Origin: Photobacterium arenosum
GTDB taxonomy: Bacteria; Pseudomonadota; Gammaproteobacteria; Enterobacterales; Vibrionaceae
DNA: 64,000 nt
NCBI RefSeq assembly: GCF_014841115.1
Contig: NZ_JACYTP010000007.1
Location: 1 to 64,000, forward strand
Direction: 5' to 3'
How positions within the stretch are numbered: the stretch's first letter is position 1; the number at the start of each line of letters is the position of its first letter. A program made the translations under genes and the position numbers. Below, in pieces: positions 8,548 to 19,148 of this stretch. Under the pieces are notes generated by a model that saw only the letters and a list, made by a program, of their open reading frames with translations, was not told the DNA's origin and searched no databases.

Positions 8548-11500
8548 TTAATTACCTGTTGGTGTATTTTTTAAATCCATCGGAATCTGAACTACTCCAT
8601 CGATGGAATAGTTTACTTTAAAACTTTCTGGCCGCTTACTATTACTTGAGTATTTAGGTTCAATATTAACCTTTACTGTTCCTCCATTATCAAGCACGTT
8701 TCTCCACTGTGTTTCAAGCCTATACCACTCTCCGCCAGAGCCATTAAGTTTAGCATCCATTGGCACTAAGTTAATGCCTTCACCAGGTCCACCAAACATT
8801 GATGCAATCAAGTGACCTCCACAGTCACTCGTTTCTCTACAATCACGACCAGACACTTTTTGCTGATAGTTATTCCTGTCCCACGGCTCAAGATGTAGTT
8901 CAGCCTCAACCTCTTTAACTCGACCATTTGCGTCTGTCTTATAACTATAACCATTTTCAAATTCATAGCGTGTATTCGGCTCAGGATTATTTGCTAACTT
9001 ATTCCAGTCGCCTGTTGTACCACGCTGAAGACTAACATCGTTCCCCCCAACATCACCAGCATGTCCCTCGACATCCTGCTTCGTCAGCGAGATGTCCATT
9101 TCCGGTGATCCCGAACTTCCCAAACGTGTCCCCGACACATCCAAATCCGTAGACGGGGCTTTATCCAGATGGGGGGCGGGGGCCGGCAGAGCCAAATCTG
9201 GCAGGTCAAAGTCCGCATCCATATGCTGCAGGTGCTCCTGCGCTTTACCCAGTAAAGTTTTGGCTTCTTCGACCCGACCGGCGCTGAACGCTTCTTTGGC
9301 TTTCTTCAGCAGATCACCGGCTACCGGTATCAGTCCAAGGCCCGCGACCAGATAGTCAATGCCGCTTTCCGCGTCAACAAAACCCTTCACATCCCCGGCC
9401 CCCGGGGTGAATTCCATTAAACCGTCGAACAACGCGTTCAGTTGTGCCTGTTGATTCTGGCGCGCCTCACCGGACGGATCATTCAGCACGGTACGGATGC
9501 TTTCCTGCTCCTGCCCAAGGCGAGTGTCGTCCCAGGGTGAGGCCCCTTCATCAAACGAATCCAGCGCGGCCTGTGCCTTCGCTATCTGTGCCCGGCAACC
9601 AGGGCTGCTCATGTCCTGGCAAGCCGCCTGAAGCTCTGCATCCCGCATGTGGTCAAGCTGATTGGTCTGATTCAGCTGCTCACAGGTCGCAGAGCCTGCC
9701 CCTTGCTGGTTACAACTGGCAAGCAGAGACAGTTTATTCTGCACTTCTTCCTGATTCAGGTAGTACTCGATACTGCCTGCGGGCAATAGCGCTTCGTCCG
9801 CCAGATAGTTGGAACTGTTACGACTGATGAGCGCTGACTGATTCCCATAATGGCGGTTGATATCCCCTTCTCTAACCGTTCCCAGCCCGCTGTTTTCCAA
9901 TACAAAGGCGTAGTTGTCCGCTGAATATCCGCCCATCAGGCTGGCATATTCTTCATTCAGCGTTTTATTGTCCCGGCTGTCTAATCCGCCCTGCGCAACC
10001 TGACCATGCGTGACTTCATGACCTAACGTTGTCATGTAGTCCTTCGCATTCTTCATGGTTTCGTCATTGATAACGATTTTGCTGGCACCATTACCATTCA
10101 TGTAATGTGCCCCGTGCGTCATCTTGGTAACCGCGACAACCAATGCCGAATCAATATTGACGCCATACACTTCGGCATAGGCGGCGGCATACGCGTTAAT
10201 TGCAGCCTGCTTTTCTGAAGCTGTTGCTGTATCCAGATTATTTAATATGACCGCAAACTTGCCCTCTGCCTGCGATGCAACCAGCTTCTGAACATCCAGG
10301 TTTTTCTGAACGTTATCAACATGCTCAAAAGTATCACCGACAGAGACGGAATCTTTGGTGACCACATCAGCAAGCGAGGACAAGCCAAGCTCATTCCGCT
10401 TCACATCCTCGGCAATGTTATTGCGGCCTTCTTCCGTCAGCAGGCGGTGGTCGAGGGTGACATCTACATTGCCCTGCTGGCGGTCGACTTCGAACAGGTC
10501 GCGGCTGGTAGTGCTGGTATCGCGGTTCAGCGCCATGAGGTCGCTGTCATCGCTCAGGGTGATCTCGCCCTGCCCCAAGGTTGCGAGGGTCTTGTCTTTG
10601 CTGTAGGACGAGGTGTTGGTGTACTGCAGGTTGCTGCTGTTGTAGGTGGAATCGATTCCCCCTTGCTGCACGCCGACACTGGTGGTGAGGCCTGCCGACT
10701 GATCCTGACGGTAGTCGGTGTTGTTGAGATCGCTGTAACTCAGGCTGCCGGTGTTGAGCGTCAGGTTGTTGAGGTCGTTGCCGTTTCCATCGACAGTGGC
10801 AATGAGCGCGCCGGTGATATCGGTGTTACCCGCGACCTTGATATCCGCCGTGCCGCCCGAGGTGAGGGTGGTGAGCTGGGTTTCCGAGCTGATAACACGG
10901 CCGCTACTGGCGTTCAGGCCGCCATTACTGCCGGTGGTCTCTCCCTGGCCGCTCAGGCTGACACCGCCGCTGATACCGGCCCCCTGATGGCTTGAGCTGT
11001 GGCGATCCTGCACCGAAGCCACACTGAGATCACCGCCAATATCCAGGCTCAGCGACTCAGCAGCATCGACATTGGCACCTTGAATATGGGTATCACCACG
11101 GGAATTAATGGTGATGTGACTCCCCGACACCCCGCTGTTCACATACGTGGTCGACTGGCTGCGCTGCTCCGACTGATTCAGGCTGGCGTTGAGACTGCCG
11201 CCGGTGCTGCTGCCGTGCACCGTCATCGACGCGCTGATGGTCCCGCTTTCCGTCTGAGACTGGCTCTGCTGTGTTTGCTCAGCGGCCAATACACTGACCG
11301 TACCGCCATCCAGCGTCACGCCCTCTTTGGCGGTGAGCGAGCTGCCCTGCACCAGTATCTGCTGATCGGTCTGGGTCCCGGACTTCACTACAATATTCTG
11401 ACCCGCGAGCGACGACCCGCGTGCGGTTGAGCTGCTGCTCTTGCTGTCGGTCTGGGTGACTGACATGTCAAGATGAAGACCCGCATCGATCCCAAGTGTA

Positions 11501-14500
11501 CTGGTGCTTTGCGCCGCGGCGGCTCCCTGCTTCATCAGCAAGGTGGTTTTCGACGCCACATCCACTGTCGCCAATGTAATGCTGGCAAGATAGAACGCCT
11601 CATCGCTTTTGACATCACTGATAATGCCTTGCAGCTCGGCAATATCCGCCGCATTCACACCCGGTTCATGGTTCGCCAGTGCCTGTTCCAGCTCAGACAG
11701 CGTCTGCTCAAGGCTGTCGACTTGTTTCTGGTACTGACGGTAATCTTTTTCTGCCTGTTTGAGCTTGTCTGCAGACTCTTTCAGTGCGATCGCCGCTTTG
11801 CCCGTTTCCACGGCCTGATGCTGCACCACCAGGCTCAGCTCGGCTTCACCCTGCATGCTGGAAGAGGTGGTCGATTCCGTGTCGAGCACTTCGCGGATCA
11901 GCACATTTTCCGCCGCGGTCAGTTCAATGTTACCGTTGCCATCATCATCGGCGTCGGCCAGCACATCAGAGCCTTGGATCACAATGTCTTCGGCGGCGTC
12001 CATCAGAACCGTGCCTTTGCCAATGATGGACGCACCGCGATGGGTGGTAGCATCGGTCTTGTTGTCAGCTTTACTGTACTCGGCTTTTGCCAGTGTCAGC
12101 TTGGCCTGACCGCCGTCAAAATTCACCGATTCATACGGGTTCACCACTGATTTCAGAGCATCTTCCACGTTAACCGACAGGGATTCCGTGGACGACCAGG
12201 TGCTATGGTTTTCTTCCGCCGCCAGCACGGTGACACTGCCAGTATCTGCCGTGAAATTGGCGTCGGCTTCTGCGCTGACATCAGAGCCGATCACAGTCAC
12301 ACTGCCACCGTTGATATTAACAGTGCCGCCGGACGACAGGGCGCTGCCTTTAGCAGTGTTGTGGATTTCGCCCTGCCGTTCAGAATCCATAGAGAACAGA
12401 TCACCACCTCTGAAGGCGCCGTATTCCTGCTCGAATGTTTCGTGCTGACGGCTTTCCTGTCCGGCCGCAATAATGACCTCATCGACGGCGGTGGCAGTAA
12501 TATCGCCCTCTGCCTCGACATCACTGGCCACCAGCGTAATCGACTTGCCTGAGGTGATGTCGATGTTATCGCTGCTCATCATGCCGCTGGCATCCAGCAA
12601 GGTAGCGGAATCCACCTCGGATTTGTGCGAACCCGACAGGCCGCCAAAGCCTTGTTTAATGGTCTCGTTGCGGCTGTAGCTCTGGTACTGCTGCGCGGTG
12701 ACGGTCACATCACCATCGGCCGAGGCTTCGATGCCCTCGCCCGCGGTAAAGTTGGAGCCGACAATAGTGATATCGCTGTCGCCGCCTGCGGTCTGGACGC
12801 TGCCAAACTTCTGGGCTTTGACGATGATTTTGCCGCCCGCCGATACATCGGCACCGACCACAGTTTCAGTCAGCGATTCCTGAATGGCCGTTTCTTTGCG
12901 GCCAAAGGATTTCTTCTCCGTGGTTTGGTCGTAAAGGTATTCGCTGTCGTTAACAGCTTGGAAAGTGATATCGCCTTTCGCCAGCACAACCACGTCACCT
13001 TGCGTAGACATCTGGCTGCCGGTTGCCGTGATATCGTTGCCAGACTGAATAAACACGCCATCATTGGCCGCCAGTTGCGTCCCCTGATGCTGCCTGGTGT
13101 GACTGACCGACTGACTGTTGTGCGTTTCCTCACGGCTGAAGACTTCATTCACCAGGGTATTGAGCGCAACGTCCCACCCGGCAACCATTGCCAGCTCACC
13201 CTCTGCATACATGTCCGATGCGGTGACCGAAATATTTTCTCCGGCATCAAAACTCAGGTTGCCGCCGGAAGATAAACCGGATCCCAGCACAGCAACATCC
13301 AGGTGTTCCTGATCGCGGGTTTTGAGGTAATCGCGCTGGGTTTCGGCGGTCACTATGATGTCTTTTTCGGCTTTGACGCTGAGATCGTCACCGGCAGTGA
13401 CATTGGCAGCAGTGTTTTTAATCGAGCCACCAGCACTCATGGTGATCGTACCGCGTCCGTTAATGCTGGCCGTCTCACCGACTCGGGTATCGGTGTATAC
13501 CACACCGCTGGCATCATCGGCTGTGGTTACTGCGCCGTTCTGAGTGATGCTGACACGCTCAACCTCAGTGCGGTTGATGATGTCGCCCTTTTCTGTGCTG
13601 AGTGCGATATTTTCACCGGCTATCTGGCCGCTGATATTCTGAATATCATTAACGGCGTCCATCTCAATATCGCCACCCGCGGTCATGCTGCCGCCCAGGT
13701 TGCTGATATTGTCATCACTAACCAGATGCAGTTTGCCCTTGCTGTCCATCTGGCCGCTGTTGATGATATTGCCGGCTTCTGCATAGACCTCGCTGCCGCT
13801 GATCAACGCGCCGCCGCTGAGATTGTCCTTCGTCACTTTCGACAGATAGAGCTTGGGTGCCAGCACCTGCTGGCCGTTCACTTCAACCGGTTCCCACCAG
13901 ACAATATCCTGCGTCAGCCCGGCGACCTGCTCCGGCGTCAGTGCCACCCCGGCCTGCAGATTCAGGCTGTCTTTCTGCTGGCCTGCACTGTCCAGCAGTT
14001 GCTGCATCTGGTCAAGATCCGTGCCGACATCGTCATTGAGGTAACGCTGACCAGTTTGTTCAAAAATGGCGGAGGTGATGGTGCGGGTGTCATAGAAGGC
14101 ATCCCCCAGCACCTTGAGATCCTTTTGCGGATCGAAGCCTATGCTGTCGAAGAAGTAATCCGATCCCAGAAACTGATCCAGATGGGTCAGCGCCGGATTG
14201 GTTTCAATCAGATACTGACTGTCCGGGCCATTGTTATACACGAACAGGCCGTTCGGGCTGGTTGGCAGGCGGAAATCGGGGAACGGAATATTATTGATTG
14301 ATGTATTCAGTGCAAGGTCAAGCTGATTGCCCGCAGCAGTTTGTACACCCGCTTGTTGCGCCTGTTGTGATGGCTTACCGCTACTCTTGGCACCTGTGTT
14401 TGATTTAATTTCTGAGTTGTTCAGCTTGTTTTTAACATTGAGAACGGTTTGACCACCGGATGAAATAGTGGAATTGATAAAACCTTGGTCGAACTTTTGC

Positions 14501-17487
14501 ACATCATGACTGGTGCGTTTGAAAACAAATTCTTTGACTATCCGACTAGTCAAATTACGATGATATGCGTAATCGTAGGCAGCTGTCTCTTTTACACCAC
14601 CAGTCGCATATCCAATGTTTTTAAGAAAGTCTACTGTAAAATATGAATTGTTAGCAGCACTGATTAGACTGGCATTATTTTCTAAGTTATTTCCTAGAAC
14701 TGTTAAATTCTTTCCAGCGAGCATCTGAGCAGACGCAGATGCTGTTTTAAGCGTGACCACATCATTTTTAGTAACAAAATCAAGATGTGTTCCCCCGGTA
14801 ATGACTAAAGTGTACCGAATATTGCTATTACCATTCGCTCCGCTACCACCTTTTGACTCTTTCCATTTATATGTTGGTGCAAACTCAGAACCATTTGCCA
14901 CAGTGAACTCAGCTTGATTGTAGTGAGGCTCCAGCTGTACCCCTTCGCCTGAGGATTTTTCAATCTCCAGTACTTTCCGCTTATTCACGATGTTTTGAGC
15001 TTTCATATCCAGATCAGCACCGGACTGAATTACCCCAGAAATATTCTGCACCGAGCTTGCCATGGCCCCGCTGGCATCTCCGGCAATCACCATGTTGCCG
15101 CTGGTTAAAATGTCGGCCTCGGTATTGATCAGGTGGCCTTTGACATAGAAATACCCCTGATCACCGGCATACAGCAGGCCGGTGTTGGTCAGGTTACCGG
15201 CCACATTTAAGGTGGTGTCCTGCATCCCCAGCGTCGCGCCCTGATTGGTGAACTGCGTCAGGGTCGCCATCAGGTTGGTCAGTGCCTGTATCGTTCCCTG
15301 ATTCGTCAGCATACCGGCATTCAGTACAGTGGTATTACCTGAAATCAGGCCGGTGGCCAGATTGGTGAAGGTGCCGCCAACGCTGACGGTCGTCTGTCCC
15401 TGAGCCACCAGCTTGCCTTTGTTAGAAAGCTTGCCTCCGGCAGAAATGCTGGCATCCCCACCGGCACTCAGGTTGTGGTTGAGAACCATATCGCCCGTGG
15501 CATCGACATCAAGATCGCCGTTTGCCGTCGCCGCCTGATTCAGCGTCAGGGTATCCACACTGATACTCATATCGCCAAGCGATGTCAGATCACCATCGTT
15601 GATCAAGGTGCCTGCGTTCAGTTGGCTATTGGCGTCGCTGGATACTCTGCCTTTCTGGGCAAACCAGTCTGCATCGACAAACTGATCACCTACAGCCTGG
15701 ATCTGTCCCGTATTTGTCAGCTGACCCGATACGCTCAGACGCTGCGCTCCGGCAGCCGCCAGCGTCCCGGCATTGTCAATCTGCTCGACCACAATCTGCT
15801 GCTCGGCCTGGGATGTCGTCACACCTGTGCTTTGCTGGCTAAAGGTGCCGGCTGTGATGGATTGTTCGCCCGCAGACTGAATCGCGCCCTGATTAGTGAG
15901 CAAACCTGTGACACGCAAGGTTTGCCCGCCAGCCGATACCAGCTTGCCACTGTTATCGATTGTTTCTGCCTCTGCGTTCAGCTGATTGGCAATGAGCTGG
16001 CTGTGGTTCTGAATCGTTCCCGCCTGCAGTTCCAGCGTACCGGCATGGGTTGTCCCTGCGCCCTGCAGTGTCAGCGACTGAGGATTGGCGATTATCAGTG
16101 TATGCTTAACGGCGATCTGACCCTCATTGGTTAACTGGCTGATCCCCGCCAGACTGGCGTGCTCTGCTGCAATCTGGCTCGGTACATCCAGGCTGAGGGT
16201 TTGAGCCACGCTGCTCAGTTCGCCAGACACCTGTATCCTGCTGTCACTCAAACTCACGTCAGCGCCTGTCAAATCCACCCGTCCGCTGAGACTCTCTGAG
16301 CCGTCTGCGGCCACACCGGCAATTAACGTGCTGTTTTGCAATCGAATGGCATCCGCCTGAACCCTGATTGTTTGGCTGACGGTTTCTGAATCCTGAAAAT
16401 TCACTTCAGACCCCGAGAACGACGCACTTTCTGTGGCTGCCACCAGACTGTTCTGATGAATCTGATCACCCGCCGTTGCCTGAAACTGAGCGGCTGAGTT
16501 TTCACTGTTCAGAAGCAGATCACCGGTCGCGACATACTCGATGTTCTGTCCGGCCTGCTGCGTGCCTGTGGTCGTCACCGACTGATTCGACTGCACAGTA
16601 AGTGACTGCTTACTGCTGACATCCCCTAGGCTGATCTGGCCGTCAGCTGAGAGCTGAATATCACCCACAGTACTGAACAACCTGCCCGTGTTGACGCCGA
16701 CGCCCTGCTCGGTCGCCACCAGCGAAATTCGTCCGGCATACATGCCGCCCAGCGCCGAAGAATCGATTGCCAGTAAAGGCTTATCTTTCACATCATGCGT
16801 GGCTGTGACGTCATTGGTCAGATAATCAATTTGGTTTGGGCCGGTAACGACAGACAGGTTGTTGGCATGAATGTCCGCATTGATTTTTGCCGTGCGGGCC
16901 AGAATATCGAAATAGTCCTGCTGCGTGCCATCCAGCCCTTGCCCGGTGACAGTGACATCGCCCTGGCGAATGTCAAAGCCGCTCAGCAAGCCGCTCTGAA
17001 ACTGAGGTACACCCGTGGTTAATGTGGCGCGCGGGGTATTGAGAAAACCACAGCCGTTACAGGTAATGCCATACGGGTTGGCGACTATGACGTTCGCTTG
17101 CTGGCCAAACACTTCGGTATAGCCATTCAACTGGCTGCGGTTGGCCCCGGTGACTTCATTGAGAATGACAGAGGCGGCCTGCCCGTTCAGCTGAGCGTTC
17201 CCCTGCAAATAGCCGCCCAGCTGGGATTGCGCCAGTTTTTCGGTTGAGTTGTTGAGGATCAGCCCTTCTTTGCCGACGTTGTATTGCTGGAACTGGTTAT
17301 GCGATAAACCACTGGCATTGGGGGCGGCAATGTTCACCACAGGCACGCCGTTAGCGGCGGCAGAGATCGTGGTGTTGTTCTTGCTGCTGCTATCGACCTG
17401 AATGGTTGCCCAGACAGGCTGAGTCGCCAGCATCCAGCACAAAACGTAAGTCAGTACTTGCGTAAATTTATGATTGCGATGCCGCAT
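8548..17487 (-). CDS. cdiA: CdiA contact-dependent inhibition exoprotein
   Basis: A giant exoprotein of 2979 residues. A signal peptide (residues 1-27, ending QPVWA) is followed by the two-partner secretion domain with NPYGI (137-141) and a CNGC pair (143-146). Filamentous-haemagglutinin repeats follow on both sides of a region at about 830-1062, encoded by A+T-richer DNA, which is probably receptor-binding. A coiled coil lies near 1890-1960. From about 2225 comes the block copied in the orphan cassettes, ending NNIAEDVKRN near 2360. The C-terminal region has a peptidase-like GHEVTHGQ (about 2487) and ends in a nonspecific nuclease of the Endonuclea_NS_2 type, with GGHLIAS near 2889 and later INLVPMDAKLNGSGGEW. 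CdiB should export it, and contact delivers the end domain into neighbours. Confidence 0.95.
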   Translation of the reverse strand: MRHRNHKFTQVLTYVLCWMLATQPVWATIQVDSSSKNNTTISAAANGVPVVNIAAPNASGLSHNQFQQYNVGKEGLILNNSTEKLAQSQLGGYLQGNAQLNGQAASVILNEVTGANRSQLNGYTEVFGQQANVIVANPYGITCNGCGFLNTPRATLTTGVPQFQSGLLSGFDIRQGDVTVTGQGLDGTQQDYFDILARTAKINADIHANNLSVVTGPNQIDYLTNDVTATHDVKDKPLLAIDSSALGGMYAGRISLVATEQGVGVNTGRLFSTVGDIQLSADGQISLGDVSSKQSLTVQSNQSVTTTGTQQAGQNIEYVATGDLLLNSENSAAQFQATAGDQIHQNSLVAATESASFSGSEVNFQDSETVSQTIRVQADAIRLQNSTLIAGVAADGSESLSGRVDLTGADVSLSDSRIQVSGELSSVAQTLSLDVPSQIAAEHASLAGISQLTNEGQIAVKHTLIIANPQSLTLQGAGTTHAGTLELQAGTIQNHSQLIANQLNAEAETIDNSGKLVSAGGQTLRVTGLLTNQGAIQSAGEQSITAGTFSQQSTGVTTSQAEQQIVVEQIDNAGTLAAAGAQRLSVSGQLTNTGQIQAVGDQFVDADWFAQKGRVSSDANSQLNAGTLINDGDLTSLGDMSISVDTLTLNQAATANGDLDVDATGDMVLNHNLSAGGDASISAGGKLSNKGKLVAQGQTTVSVGGTFTNLATGLISGNTTVLNAGMLTNQGTIQALTNLMATLTQFTNQGATLGMQDTTLNVAGNLTNTGLLYAGDQGYFYVKGHLINTEADILTSGNMVIAGDASGAMASSVQNISGVIQSGADLDMKAQNIVNKRKVLEIEKSSGEGVQLEPHYNQAEFTVANGSEFAPTYKWKESKGGSGANGNSNIRYTLVITGGTHLDFVTKNDVVTLKTASASAQMLAGKNLTVLGNNLENNASLISAANNSYFTVDFLKNIGYATGGVKETAAYDYAYHRNLTSRIVKEFVFKRTSHDVQKFDQGFINSTISSGGQTVLNVKNKLNNSEIKSNTGAKSSGKPSQQAQQAGVQTAAGNQLDLALNTSINNIPFPDFRLPTSPNGLFVYNNGPDSQYLIETNPALTHLDQFLGSDYFFDSIGFDPQKDLKVLGDAFYDTRTITSAIFEQTGQRYLNDDVGTDLDQMQQLLDSAGQQKDSLNLQAGVALTPEQVAGLTQDIVWWEPVEVNGQQVLAPKLYLSKVTKDNLSGGALISGSEVYAEAGNIINSGQMDSKGKLHLVSDDNISNLGGSMTAGGDIEMDAVNDIQNISGQIAGENIALSTEKGDIINRTEVERVSITQNGAVTTADDASGVVYTDTRVGETASINGRGTITMSAGGSIKNTAANVTAGDDLSVKAEKDIIVTAETQRDYLKTRDQEHLDVAVLGSGLSSGGNLSFDAGENISVTASDMYAEGELAMVAGWDVALNTLVNEVFSREETHNSQSVSHTRQHQGTQLAANDGVFIQSGNDITATGSQMSTQGDVVVLAKGDITFQAVNDSEYLYDQTTEKKSFGRKETAIQESLTETVVGADVSAGGKIIVKAQKFGSVQTAGGDSDITIVGSNFTAGEGIEASADGDVTVTAQQYQSYSRNETIKQGFGGLSGSHKSEVDSATLLDASGMMSSDNIDITSGKSITLVASDVEAEGDITATAVDEVIIAAGQESRQHETFEQEYGAFRGGDLFSMDSERQGEIHNTAKGSALSSGGTVNINGGSVTVIGSDVSAEADANFTADTGSVTVLAAEENHSTWSSTESLSVNVEDALKSVVNPYESVNFDGGQAKLTLAKAEYSKADNKTDATTHRGASIIGKGTVLMDAAEDIVIQGSDVLADADDDGNGNIELTAAENVLIREVLDTESTTSSSMQGEAELSLVVQHQAVETGKAAIALKESADKLKQAEKDYRQYQKQVDSLEQTLSELEQALANHEPGVNAADIAELQGIISDVKSDEAFYLASITLATVDVASKTTLLMKQGAAAAQSTSTLGIDAGLHLDMSVTQTDSKSSSSTARGSSLAGQNIVVKSGTQTDQQILVQGSSLTAKEGVTLDGGTVSVLAAEQTQQSQSQTESGTISASMTVHGSSTGGSLNASLNQSEQRSQSTTYVNSGVSGSHITINSRGDTHIQGANVDAAESLSLDIGGDLSVASVQDRHSSSHQGAGISGGVSLSGQGETTGSNGGLNASSGRVISSETQLTTLTSGGTADIKVAGNTDITGALIATVDGNGNDLNNLTLNTGSLSYSDLNNTDYRQDQSAGLTTSVGVQQGGIDSTYNSSNLQYTNTSSYSKDKTLATLGQGEITLSDDSDLMALNRDTSTTSRDLFEVDRQQGNVDVTLDHRLLTEEGRNNIAEDVKRNELGLSSLADVVTKDSVSVGDTFEHVDNVQKNLDVQKLVASQAEGKFAVILNNLDTATASEKQAAINAYAAAYAEVYGVNIDSALVVAVTKMTHGAHYMNGNGASKIVINDETMKNAKDYMTTLGHEVTHGQVAQGGLDSRDNKTLNEEYASLMGGYSADNYAFVLENSGLGTVREGDINRHYGNQSALISRNSSNYLADEALLPAGSIEYYLNQEEVQNKLSLLASCNQQGAGSATCEQLNQTNQLDHMRDAELQAACQDMSSPGCRAQIAKAQAALDSFDEGASPWDDTRLGQEQESIRTVLNDPSGEARQNQQAQLNALFDGLMEFTPGAGDVKGFVDAESGIDYLVAGLGLIPVAGDLLKKAKEAFSAGRVEEAKTLLGKAQEHLQHMDADFDLPDLALPAPAPHLDKAPSTDLDVSGTRLGSSGSPEMDISLTKQDVEGHAGDVGGNDVSLQRGTTGDWNKLANNPEPNTRYEFENGYSYKTDANGRVKEVEAELHLEPWDRNNYQQKVSGRDCRETSDCGGHLIASMFGGPGEGINLVPMDAKLNGSGGEWYRLETQWRNVLDNGGTVKVNIEPKYSSNSKRPESFKVNYSIDGVVQIPMDLKNTPTGN
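10395..10883 (-). repeat. Parent copy of the cassette block inside cdiA
   Basis: This segment encodes TQLTTLTSGG to NNIAEDVKRN and is the part of cdiA repeated at the head of every orphan cassette. It lies just before the exchangeable pretoxin and toxin region. No VENN motif is seen, so NNIAEDV marks the variable boundary here. Confidence 0.9.
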
Positions 17488-17504
17488 GCTGCCCTCGGAA
17501 AAAT

Positions 17505-19148
17505 TCAGAATCTCAGTGAAAAACGGTAATTCAGGCTGTAATCATCCACCGACATCCAGGAAGGATGTTCGATGGGCCAGCCCGCTAAAACAGCACTCTG
17601 GTAAACGCCCGACTGAGCACGCAGCCCCACCGCTCCGCCGGTTAAGTGGCCACGTTCAAAGGGGTCGGTGTTGTCGGGATGTATCGCCCCGGTATCGAGT
17701 GCAACATTCAGATCCAGTTGCCCCAGAAAAGGCCATTGCCCCAAGTGGTAGTTCAGGTCGTTGCGCCAGTAGTAGCCAGCATCGCCCGACAGCGACTGCC
17801 CCTGAAAACCACGCACAGAATATTCACCGCCTATGCTCAGCCGCTCACTGCCGGGTAACGACTTGGCGGCAATTTGGGTAAACAGCGTGGTCGAGAACGC
17901 CCAATCCGGTGACAAGGGGTAGGTATAATTCACCGTGACTGTGCCCTTGTTAAATTCCTCTTCCGGACTGCCGGGAACAGCGCGATAACCGGGAATGGTC
18001 AGTCCGCGCTCATATAGGGGCGACATCGTCAGAAACCCGCCAGCCAGCCGTGTGCTGTGTTCAGCAGAAACCGTCACCGACGCGCGTTCATTACTGCTGC
18101 CGTTCAGTAAAGTTTTGTCGATAAAGTTTTTCTCATGGTCATAGCCAAGCCCCACCCGAAGTGAAGACTTACTGATGCTGTCCCGATGAAATAACCATTG
18201 GCTATCCAGTGCGTGCCTTTGGGTTTCGCCGCTGGATGCGAACGAGAAATTCTGGCTGTTCACTGTGGTCAAATAATCGCTGTAGGCGTACTGGTAGTTC
18301 AGGGTCCAGTAACCGAACGGCATTCCCCATACCAGCTGCAGGCTCTGGCTGTCCCGGCTATCGACAAACTCAGCACTTTTCGCGCCGGACAGGCTCCAGC
18401 TCTCGTAGAGCCCCAAGAGATCTTCAGCCACCAGCGTGACGGAGAGTTGCTCCTTGCCCGTGCTGTCCTGCCCTGAATTGCTGTAACCCAGCTCACCCCG
18501 CCACCATGCGCCCGCTCTGGTCTGAATATCGACCAGACTGAAACCGGGCCGGGTGCCGGGCAGCATTTGCACTGTCGCGTTATAGCGGGACAAACGGTTC
18601 ATTTGATCCAGCGTCTGCTCGACATCGCGTAAACTTAAAATACGGCCACTTTCACCAGGATAGAGATGCAGCAAACTCGATGACGGCATGCCGTTTTCCT
18701 GCAGTCTTTCCAGCTTGCCTTCCAGCACGTCGACAACCAGCTCACCATTGGAGAGATTCTGCGGTAACAGCACCGCTCTGGAGGTCACATAGGCCTTGTC
18801 GATATAGGTGTTAGTGACGATTTTCAGAATATTGTTTATGGCTTCAATGCCGATGCAGTCTCCGGCTCTGAAATCGATCGCTGCCAATAAAATGTCTGTG
18901 GCTATGTGCTGATTACCGCGCAGCGTCAGCTTTTGAATCGCAAAGCATTGCGCATCCTGAGCTGGCAGGACAGGCGCTGGCGGTGGCAAGGCCTGTAACT
19001 GCTCAATCGCCTGTTGGGACGCTTCAATAGATTGCAGGCGTTTTGCCTGCTCAGTCTCAATATCGCTTTTTACCGCAGGGGAAAGCAGGGCGGCGTAAGT
19101 AGAGAAAGCCGTCAGAAAGAGACAGATCGAAGCAAAACGAATCAGCAT
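17505..19148 (-). CDS. cdiB: CdiB two-partner secretion outer-membrane transporter
   Basis: A TpsB/Omp85-type protein of about 547 residues. The ATG at 19148 is chosen because it starts a clean signal peptide (MLIRFASICLFLTAFSTYA); a start at 19193 would add 15 residues before it. An N-terminal helix and proline-rich linker (LQALPPPAPVLPAQ) precede two POTRA domains (QKLTLRGNQHI, then GELVVDVLEGKLERL), and a beta-barrel follows with the motif GGEYSVRGFQGQSLSGDAGY, which matches the VRG(Y/F) tip motif of TpsB proteins. The last residue is phenylalanine, as in most outer-membrane barrels. cdiA starts 17 bp downstream, so the two form an operon. Confidence 0.93.
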   Translation of the reverse strand: MLIRFASICLFLTAFSTYAALLSPAVKSDIETEQAKRLQSIEASQQAIEQLQALPPPAPVLPAQDAQCFAIQKLTLRGNQHIATDILLAAIDFRAGDCIGIEAINNILKIVTNTYIDKAYVTSRAVLLPQNLSNGELVVDVLEGKLERLQENGMPSSSLLHLYPGESGRILSLRDVEQTLDQMNRLSRYNATVQMLPGTRPGFSLVDIQTRAGAWWRGELGYSNSGQDSTGKEQLSVTLVAEDLLGLYESWSLSGAKSAEFVDSRDSQSLQLVWGMPFGYWTLNYQYAYSDYLTTVNSQNFSFASSGETQRHALDSQWLFHRDSISKSSLRVGLGYDHEKNFIDKTLLNGSSNERASVTVSAEHSTRLAGGFLTMSPLYERGLTIPGYRAVPGSPEEEFNKGTVTVNYTYPLSPDWAFSTTLFTQIAAKSLPGSERLSIGGEYSVRGFQGQSLSGDAGYYWRNDLNYHLGQWPFLGQLDLNVALDTGAIHPDNTDPFERGHLTGGAVGLRAQSGVYQSAVLAGWPIEHPSWMSVDDYSLNYRFSLRF

